Shown: in pieces, positions 5,483 to 5,483 of the stretch
Position numbering within the stretch: the stretch's first letter is position 1
How the letters are laid out: each line of letters begins with the position of its first letter
Assembly: GCA_938023885.1 (NCBI GenBank)
Contig: CALJCU010000533.1
Span: 1-5,483, forward strand
Length of the DNA stretch: 5,483 bases
Direction of reading: 5' to 3'
Origin: an uncultured Prevotella sp.
Lineage (GTDB): Bacteria > Bacteroidota > Bacteroidia > Bacteroidales > Bacteroidaceae
Made by a program: the position numbers and the translations under genes
The notes under the pieces: model-generated
The model's database searches: none
Told to the model about the DNA's origin: nothing
The model's input: only the letters and a program-made list of their open reading frames with translations

Positions 5483-5483
5483 G

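Noticed and set aside
1..5483. CRISPR array, tRNA/rRNA, riboswitch or toxin-antitoxin system
   Set aside because: No regularly spaced repeats, cloverleaf or rRNA-like sequence, and no small gene pair with recognisable toxin or antitoxin features was seen.

Overview
The window looks like a chromosomal segment from a Bacteroidales bacterium, probably Prevotella/Segatella or a close relative. This rests on the helicase with its Gln/Arg/Lys-rich tail, the cytosolic C69 dipeptidase, the IS5- and IS4-type transposase remnants, and Bacteroidota-type promoters (TTTG, about 20 bp, TAnnTTTG) in place of -35/-10 boxes. Family calls come from reading the protein sequence; no search was run.

Layout. (1) 3-2548 is intact housekeeping DNA on the + strand: the C-terminal two-thirds or so of a DEAD-box RNA helicase, whose 5' end lies outside the window, followed 23 bp later by a complete C69-family dipeptidase. 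(2) From 2549 to the right edge almost nothing is intact. The region is a patchwork of gene and mobile-element remnants. In order these are: an IS5-type transposase with an apparent internal deletion (-); a truncated gene resembling the putative polyvalent protein kinase domain of Bacteroidota mobile elements (+), with an in-frame TGA but a well-formed promoter and operator-like palindrome; a 31-codon unrecognised reading frame (-); the first ~40 residues of a probable tyrosine recombinase (+); an IS4-type transposase core lacking both ends (-); the first third of a DODA/YgiD-type extradiol dioxygenase (-), frameshifted and joined to that transposase; the C-terminal DNA-binding domain of an AraC-type regulator (-) with two single-base frameshifts; and the C-terminal 50 codons of an unrecognised protein (-) running off the right edge.

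How they relate. The AraC regulator and the dioxygenase are co-oriented, 106 bp apart, with a promoter element between them. They were probably an ancestral regulator-enzyme pair, later cut at both outer ends. The kinase-like gene, the recombinase start and the IS pieces look like relics of integrated mobile DNA. Several joints have no IS ends visible by eye, suggesting deletion or recombination between elements. I found no convincing intact new system, CRISPR array, tRNA or rRNA. The interest lies in the breakpoints, a misleading 228-codon chimeric reading frame, the promoter/operator at 3315-3346, and the two unrecognised fragments.
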